From Prostheceraeus crozeri (Eukaryota > Platyhelminthes > Polycladida > Euryleptidae), in contig CAJQUW010011529.1 of NCBI GenBank assembly GCA_907163375.1, positions 1-64,000 on the forward strand: DNA of 64,000 nucleotides, given 5' to 3'. Positions within the stretch are counted from its first letter, which is position 1, and each line of letters opens with the position of its first letter. A program made the translations under genes and the position numbers. Below, one piece after another: positions 57,922-64,000 of this stretch. The notes under the pieces were generated by a model, which worked only from the letters and a program-made list of their open reading frames with translations, did not search any database and was not told where the DNA came from.

Positions 57922-60012
57922 GTAAGTTGTTCAAGAATTTTGAATTTTGTCCATCAATTGTGATGATTTAATCTTTAATTTCTTATGATTAGCTTTCATT
58001 GGCTCGTTGTTTTGAATTATCGATAAAGTGACATTCTATAAAACTATATGCAATTTATCAAATCTCAACAGAAGTTTTCATCATCGTATGACATGTTTTG
58101 GTTTTTTTTGGACCAGCGATTTCGGAGAAATATGTCGGAGATGTCGGACTGTGTTCTGTGTCCACTTTATCTCACTTTCTAAACTTCTATCAGACTAAAA
58201 CTTCCATTCATTGCAGACCCTTCTTTCCCAGTTGTCAATTGTACTGACATGAAAGTACATCTTACATGAAAGTGCCTGGAAGCAGTCGTTATTATGAAAT
58301 TACATGCTTCAGCGAATTTTATGAATTAGTTAGTGTCAAGTTTATCCGCTGACTTCATGCTTTGTAAACGCATTTTTAACGTAATCGATTCGTAGTGAAT
58401 TAGAATCATATGTTCTTACCTAAAATTCTCCATTTATGGTCTAGATCAGATTGCTTTGCTGACTTTTGATGGAACTGAGATATTACCTATCGTCAGCGGT
58501 ACCGATGGCACGAACGACCGTTGAAATTGCAATATTTTGAGGGCTTGCAGATGCACCAAAATCTTCTGCATCTTAAGAGCTTTTGAAGTTTAGAAATGTC
58601 TGAATTTTAGGAGCGCGGAAGTCTGATACATCTTTGACGGTAATTCGGTCGGTACAGTCGATGATCGAACTAATTACATGAGGATTTCTGAGCGTCAATG
58701 ACATGGAACTGTTGAGAGTACCATGTAGTGTACATATACATCTGCGGTTTTTCAGATTTAAGTATACTTTCTTGCTCTCTTAATGTGATATTAAAATATA
58801 CATGTATTACATGATAGACGTTTCTAATCACTATGAAAATGGTGGATCTAAGACATTCTCAGTACAAAATTGCAGATAGTAGCATCAAATGAGAATACCT
58901 TAATCACTTAAGATCAGCATAAACCACCTTTCACTGTTAGTATTTATTCTTATTGTATTGCACATTGCTGCTTTATAGAGATGAAACGTTGATTGAGATG
59001 CTGATAATTTTGCAATCTTTTTGACATTTTTGTATGATCGAATTTAATGAAAGGGATCAGAGCCCGTTGTGGATGAGGTTGAGATGCTCATTCACACTTT
59101 AGGTAATATTGTGCCGAAGCTTACATCCTAACTTCTATGAATGCGCATACGTATATACAACAAGAGATGAGCTCATCCATATGTACCTTGATTAATGTTT
59201 CCAACAGATTTGATGAAATCGATCAAGTGTCGAAATCTTGATCTTCTCTACAGTATGTTCTATTTTTTCATTGTACCAGTGGATAAGGTGACAAGGCTAA
59301 ATGATCACTTCATCGTCATCTCACTTTATTATCAAACAAACTCACTCGCATCTACTACCTTCGAGAACTGTGGCCACTGGAGACAAAAGTCGTTTTTGAT
59401 TATGAACCATTGCCCCCCCCCGTGGCGAATTTTTTGAATATCTTTTGAACGAAGCCAGCTTACTTTCAAAAGTATTATGCAACTTTTGACAGAAGGAAAA
59501 TAAGTTTGACACTGTACTTTTGGCGTGATTGGCGTGAGATCTATTTTAAAATTTGAATGTTTGGAACATTTTAAATTTTTTTACTAAATACTAAAACAAA
59601 AATGCGTGATTCTAGTGCTATTTGAGTTGAACTGAAAGTTTGACCTTCGACCTCATGTAATGCAATTATATTATCTCAAAACGATAAGTAATCATATTTT
59701 ATTATCCACCTTCACCAGAACTTTCGACTAGTGCATGGTTCATTACGTTTTGCTAACATTTTCCCTTTCAAATAATGATCTAATGGAAATTTGTTGAAAA
59801 TTGGCGTTTTTTGACCTTTGAGCTTCACCTCAGCTCAGGGATTAAGTTAGAAATAAAAATTAATACTGTTTTCTGAATCCCCTTTCAATGCCCTCTCGAT
59901 TAATGTCTGGTTTTTAAAAATTGGCACAATCACAGAATTAGACTAATCTGCGCGCGCTTTGATTTCCTAGAAAGGAAGGGTTATATGTGACCTTAATATC
60001 GAAATGGCACAT

Positions 60013-60538
60013 CACAGAATTAGACAACTTGCTCCCTCTCGAATGGATAATTCGTGTATCGCTTGCTATTGGAAATGGCAAACAATAAGCTGTCAGCATA
60101 GGACACCGGAGCCAGTGAGAGATGCGTGCGTGCTGTGATATCACTTCGCACACACCAAAACACACATCTTGGCTAGCATTCGATTCAGTGTATGCACTAT
60201 ACAGTGAGAAATGCCGAGGAGAGGATGTGAAAACATCAAGTGAACTAATTTTTGTACACCTGCTACTTTCTTTAATACTGATCGGAAGGGCCAACATTAT
60301 GGAGAAAACTTGTGCGCAATGATCTGAATTCTTCGAATCTGAAGAAATTTTGGCAATCGAAGCACTTTGCTGGAGCTCACATTAATCCGCAAGCGACGCA
60401 CGACTTATTTTTCCTATCTCTGTAAGGTATTAGGAATTCCTTTTTGCCCACTTACTAAGTTCCTCGATATTCCAGCGATTTCGTATTAATCACACTTCTA
60501 GCAAACCGAAGCAGATAAACAAAATATTTAATTCTGTG
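60013..60538 (-). mobile_element. ~530-bp TIR repeat, copy C
   Basis: It begins CACAGAATTAGACAAC and ends TTAATTCTGTGG. The right part matches copies A and B (GCGACGCACGAC, TCCTATCTCTG and TTTTTGCCCACTTA) in the orientation of copy B. The left part is more divergent. A partial repeat of the terminus (CACAGAATTAGAC) also lies just outside at about 59932. Confidence 0.65.
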
Positions 60539-61028
60539 GTCACAATAGTTTGGGAAATCAGCAGGGGCGGCGAAATTCGCCTCCCCCAGTGGGGCGCGTT
60601 CGGAAAAATAAGGGTTAAATTTGAATGGAAACTCGCTCCAATAAGATTACTGACAACAAAATTTGATTGAACATCAGATGACAAAAATAAATTCTTTCTA
60701 AGACTGTCGGTTGTCGAATTACGCTCAAGTACAAGTGTATATCAGTTGATGCAGCTTCTTTCGTGATTCGCAGTCATGATCTTCAACAATTTCATACTTT
60801 CTATGATTTTAGGAAGTCAAAATCATCCGCTTTTAGCTTTTGGTTTTCTTTCCTTGCGCTCTGAGAAGCAATATATTCTCTCATAATGTACACAGCAACA
60901 ATTGATCATTCACTTTCATCCACTTGATCAACCTCTCAGATTGGAATGTAAGTATAAGTGCACACATGTCGATATCTGAAACACAAGTGAGAAGTTTTGA
61001 ATGATATTCTGTCCATTGTCACTGACTT

Positions 61029-61165
61029 GAGTAAATTGAGAAAATGCGTGAAACACACAGCTGAAGAGAAAACAAGGAAACCCAGATTTAAAATCTCGAA
61101 TCAAATGACGTCTTCATTGCCACAGAAATATTAATAACCAAAATCATATGGATTTCATCCATTGT
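61029..61165 (+). repeat. ~140-bp direct repeat, copy 1
   Basis: It starts GAGTAAATTGAGAAAATGCG and matches 62817-62960 in the same orientation with scattered changes; shared words are GTGAAACACA, GAAGAGAAAACAAG and TCGAATCAAATGAC. The two copies flank the minus-strand coding remnant at 61364-62679. Confidence 0.75.
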
Positions 61166-61663
61166 TATCGCCATTTCCCCGTGGCGATTTATCTACAAAC
61201 GCTCAAAGATATCTGAAAATGGATTTATTGTAGCTCAAAAATTATCCAAGCAATGAGAAAAAGTGTCCAGACAATCGGCGAAAGTGTCCAGACAATATTA
61301 AACAAGAAGGCCTATAGACTAAAATTCCTTTTCAATAGGAGAAATCAAAAATGCACTGTACAGTTAGTAAATTTGGATTTTATTTCCTGATGAATGTGCT
61401 ACCATGTTCGTTATTTGGTTCATTTGTTCTGTATTCACTGCTCTGTTCATCGCTTCTTCGTGTTCATTTTCATGCTTTTTTGGGTTATTTGGTTCATTAT
61501 TTGGTAGAGACAAAGCACTTGCTATGCGGCGCTTGCGGCTGTCGGTCATGTCCATCGATGCTTGCTGCATCCTTATAGTTAACAACGCTATTTCCTGATT
61601 TGTGAGACCTTTTTCTTTTACTCTGGTAGTAGTCGTGCATTTTATACAATTGTTGGTGTAGAT

Positions 61664-62433
61664 CAGGGGTCGGCAAGCGCTTTGGACTACTAGGCCATTT
61701 CGGGAAGTCAAGAAGGCACACTAGGCCTGAGAAAACGAGGTTCCCAAGAAAAGATAAATTTATTAAAATATACGACGCGATCAAATGGAAACATGTTTCT
61801 TCGAGATGGAAACAACATCAGGATCGACTGAGGAAGCGTTCAGCTACAGGATGTCATTTAGGTGCTCGTCTGTGAGCTGAGGTCGCAGCTTTATCTTACA
61901 AAATTTCATCTTCGAAAAGAGCTGCTTGAACGAATTGCTGCTGCCAAACATCACGATCACGCGCTTGGCACGAGCTAACAATAATGGAAGCTTAGGGCGT
62001 GGCTTGACGGTAGAAGTCAATGAGAATGGTGCAAGAAGAAAACTTAGACGAAAGAACGTCGGAAGCTTGTAGTTCAGCTAACTCCATTTGTACATCAGTG
62101 GGAGCGTCGTCGTATGGAAGGTAGAAAGGAGTGCTGACGAGCTTAAGCTCTTGCAAATTAGAGCGTACATCTGTGAAGCGTGAAGAGAATTCATTCAGCA
62201 ATGAATTCAGGGCACACTGGTGCATTCTTCGAAGTCAACGAGGGCTGTATCACACTGGGTGAGGTGAGGGAAATGAACCATATAGAATTTTCAACTTTTT
62301 CAACGCATGCTTTTTGCGCAATTGTTTCTGCGAAAAGTGCTACAAGTCAGCAAGGCCGGATACAGTTAAAAAAATCAAGGAGCCGTTAGGCCGAACTGGA
62401 ATACTGGCAAAGGCCGGAGTTTGCCGACCCCTG
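61664..62433 (-). mobile_element. hAT (Charlie-like) element, truncated (770 bp)
   Basis: The left end CAGGGGTCGGCAAGCGC and the right end GAGTTTGCCGACCCCTG form the TIR; CAGGGGTCGGCAA is a common hAT/Charlie terminus. A perfect 8-bp duplication, GTGTAGAT, flanks it (61656-61663 and 62434-62441). It encodes only the C-terminal third of a transposase on the minus strand, so it is an internally deleted copy. Confidence 0.93.
61780..62290 (-). pseudogene. hAT/Charlie transposase C-terminus
   Basis: The minus-strand frame (62225 downward) reads LLNEFSSRFTDVRSNLQ, STPFYLPYDDAPTDVQMEL, AELQASDVLSSKF. Past a stop or frame change it continues with VIVMFGSSNSFKQLFSKMK and LRPQLTDEHLNDIL. These are the characteristic blocks of the Charlie/ZBED-SCAND3-GTF2IRD2 branch: QMEL-ELQ, FGS---C-Q-FS-MK and LTDEHL. 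A short preceding piece with HFPHLTQCDTALVDFEE is in another frame. Frameshifts and loss of the N-terminal two thirds make it inactive. Confidence 0.85.
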
Positions 62434-62816
62434 GTGTAGATTTTCGACAATTTCAATTTCTTTGACAAAGTTTTCATAAAATCACCCAGCTTATGTTCCC
62501 CTCGAACTTGGCTTCGGCCGAAAACCATTGCTATTTTTGTTGTTCAATGGTCGAGGGAAAAGGCTGTTTGAATTTGAAGCTCCTTGGCTTAGCAACTTCA
62601 AATAAATTTCAATAGCTTCAATAGCTCGAGCGTCATAAGTTCTGCCAATTCGTTTGGATGAATATCCTTTCACTTTCAAACTGGGTCTTATGTTTTTCCT
62701 TATGCTATCGCTGTCTTTTGATGATATTTTTACAAAATTTATCCTTCAGAATAGATGCAAATAGAAATCTCACCTCTTGCGCCAAGAAAATACAGAATAG
62801 CAAAAGTCACTTCGTT

Positions 62817-62960
62817 TTGAGTAAATTAAGAAAATGCGTGAAACACAGTTGAAGAGAAAACAAGCAAGTTCAACTTTAAAAGCTCGAATCAAATGACACT
62901 CTTCATACTGACACAAAAGTATCAACAGCAAAAACCACATGCATTTCATCTATTGCACAT
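62817..62960 (+). repeat. ~140-bp direct repeat, copy 2
   Basis: Second copy of 61029-61165. Only modest divergence separates the copies. No LTR-type TG...CA ends or primer site were recognised, so it cannot be called a retrotransposon LTR. Confidence 0.72.
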
Positions 62961-63340
62961 GGAATTCAAATGATTAAAAAACCATTTTTCAGAAACCGAA
63001 TCCTTGATGATGGAATAATTATTTTTATGCCTTCTGTAAATGCGTTGGAAAATGTTATGGCACCCTGTAATCTCCGCGGCATAGTACAAGCCTGAGCTAT
63101 ATGTTAATTTAAAAAGCTTCTTAATGATGCGACGCCCAATGTATTTGCCTGCATTAATCACTAATCTATTTTCCAGTTTCTCCCACAGCTAGAATCCCTT
63201 ACAATTGAATTGGGTATTGTGAGAAATTCTTCACACAGGACGCATCTGCAACAGTCGCCATATTTCCTCAGTATTCAGTTATCACCCACCAGCATGAAAC
63301 TGTGAATTCCATTATAACAACATCGTCATTTTTGTTTCAG

Positions 63341-63494
63341 AAATGTTGGGTGCCCTGTTTTCCATACAATTAATTTGGCTTGTAACCGGAATCCTAGTTT
63401 ATCTTGCAATTGAAAGAGTTCGTACAATGAATTTTGAACTCAATGCGAAGGTGATGCTCATCACTGCCGGTATTGGAGTTTTCATTAATTGTGT
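63341..63494 (+). CDS. SLC30A: Zinc transporter ZnT, TM3-TM4 exon
   Basis: The acceptor is TTTGTTTCAG and the donor GTAAGT. The 154-bp exon completes the Glu codon from the previous exon and ends in phase 2. It encodes EMLGALFSIQLIWLVTGIL followed by VYLAIERV (helix 3, matching the family's RAE-LGAL motif), a short vesicle-lumen loop (RTMNFELNAK), and most of helix 4 (VMLITAGIGVFINCV). In relatives the next residues enter the His-rich cytosolic loop between helices 4 and 5. The second metal motif (helix 5) and the C-terminal domain must lie to the right of the window. Confidence 0.94.
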
Positions 63495-64000
63495 GTAAGT
63501 GTTCAAGCAATTTTGCTTCTCTTATATAATGTAATGTCCAAAAGTACATCACTTCTGATAAAAGTGATGTGTTCCGGGTTAAATCTATCTACCGGTTGAA
63601 CTATATATAATTATTCAGGACTGTCAATACTTTACCACCAACAAATGGTCTGGACTCGTGTTTTATGAAATAGGCTTCCGGTGTTACTTTCATGTGTATG
63701 CAAGTTTATATCTACTATTGTTTATTGGCTTCATACAATATCTGGAGAGCATTGGCATTTTTGCATATTCATATGAATGAACGATATAATAAATGAACGC
63801 GATAAACTGCAGTGACTTGCACTTGATAGCAATCATCGATGATACAGAGAATGACATTCATAGGGTTATTCTTCAATGAAAGTGGTTTGTTGCTTGGAAG
63901 TGCATTAAAAGGTTTGGTAATAAGTCTACTGCTGAATTCTCGGCTGTTTTTGTTCAAGGATTCTAATTGCAGCTGAAGTTCTCACTACGCACACTACGCA
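63495..64000 (+). other. Start of the next zinc-transporter intron
   Basis: Starts GTAAGT after the TM3-TM4 exon. No further exon or repeat was recognised before the window ends. Confidence 0.7.

Larger units (their letters stand above)
61364..62679 (-). pseudogene. Unidentified minus-strand ORF split by hAT
   Basis: On the minus strand one frame (62679-62491) contains RTYDARAIEAIEIYLKLL. The hAT element at 61664-62433 interrupts the sequence at a LHQQLYKMHDYYQSKRK segment. After it a charged frame continues to 61364 with TNQEIALLTIRMQQASMDM and RKRRIASALSLPNNEPNNPK. Skipping the insertion and one target duplication, the pieces lie in order, with frameshifts or stops near 62491 and 61600. 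The composition is protein-like (amphipathic helices, then a Lys/Asn/Pro-rich tail). I do not recognise the protein. It may be a retrocopy, or the internal part of the sequence bounded by the direct repeats at 61029 and 62817. Confidence 0.4.
57922..63340 (+). other. Intron of the zinc transporter (5.4 kb)
   Basis: Bounded by GTAAGT and TTTGTTTCAG, phase 1. It contains copy C of the 530-bp repeat, a pair of direct repeats, an unidentified minus-strand coding remnant and a second hAT copy. No recognised feature lies in 57922-60000, apart from a motif at 58055-58072 shared with the palindrome at 5207. Confidence 0.85.

Noticed and set aside
61029-62960. LTR retrotransposon bounded by the 140-bp direct repeats
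   Set aside because: No TG...CA termini, primer-binding site, polypurine tract or gag/pol motifs were seen; kept only as a direct repeat pair.

Overview
This is AT-rich metazoan DNA. The evidence is spliced coding exons with GT/AG borders and kilobase introns, microsatellites, and a dense load of eukaryotic transposons: hAT, Tc1/mariner, pogo/Tigger, Penelope-like, non-LTR, a tRNA-derived SINE and foldback-type elements. The mixture suggests a marine invertebrate. An echinoderm is possible, because foldback elements with tandem repeats in their arms are known from sea urchins, but the taxon cannot be fixed from the sequence. No bacterial-type operons, rRNA, CRISPR or confident functional tRNA were seen.

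The only host gene I can name is on the + strand at the right end. Three exons (52178-52300, 57775-57921, 63341-63494) encode the first three and a half transmembrane segments of a vesicular zinc transporter of the SLC30A2/3/4/8 (ZnT) group, including the HxxxD zinc-site motif. The two introns are 5.4-5.5 kb. The N-terminal exon(s) lie upstream and were not identified with confidence. The C-terminal half lies beyond the window.

Almost everything else that can be read is mobile DNA. From the left: a 994-bp TA-flanked element full of short repeated motifs (831-1824); a long-TIR Tc1/mariner-like transposon (1911-4250) broken by an 821-bp hAT-like insertion and a 175-bp palindrome; a Penelope-like fragment with a GIY-YIG domain between inverted repeats (4263-5154); a TA microsatellite into which an internally deleted mariner copy inserted (5456-6278); a second Penelope-like fragment (6957-8130); and a pogo/Tigger-type element (11644-12415).

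The most striking structure is a 6.46-kb foldback element (13033-19490). Its inverted arms carry seven (left) and about five (right) copies of a 175-bp tandem repeat. Both arms are studded with one 12-bp motif, GAGTTTGTACAG. After it come a pair of about 530-bp repeats in opposite orientation (20655-22235; third copy at 60013-60538), a non-LTR reverse-transcriptase tail, and two more Penelope-like fragments (23837-25766). The stretch 28300-42000 is quiet apart from a SINE and a Tigger relic. The stretch 42000-48700 holds a duplicated 0.6-kb repeat, another reverse-transcriptase tail and a 759-bp element with 9-bp target duplications. The zinc-transporter introns hold two hAT copies with perfect 8-bp target duplications (52492-53939 and 61664-62433). 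The second interrupts an unidentified minus-strand reading frame.

Five Penelope-related terminal repeats carry a short hairpin flanked by CUGA-type and GAAA-type cores, resembling the hammerhead ribozymes known from this retroelement class.
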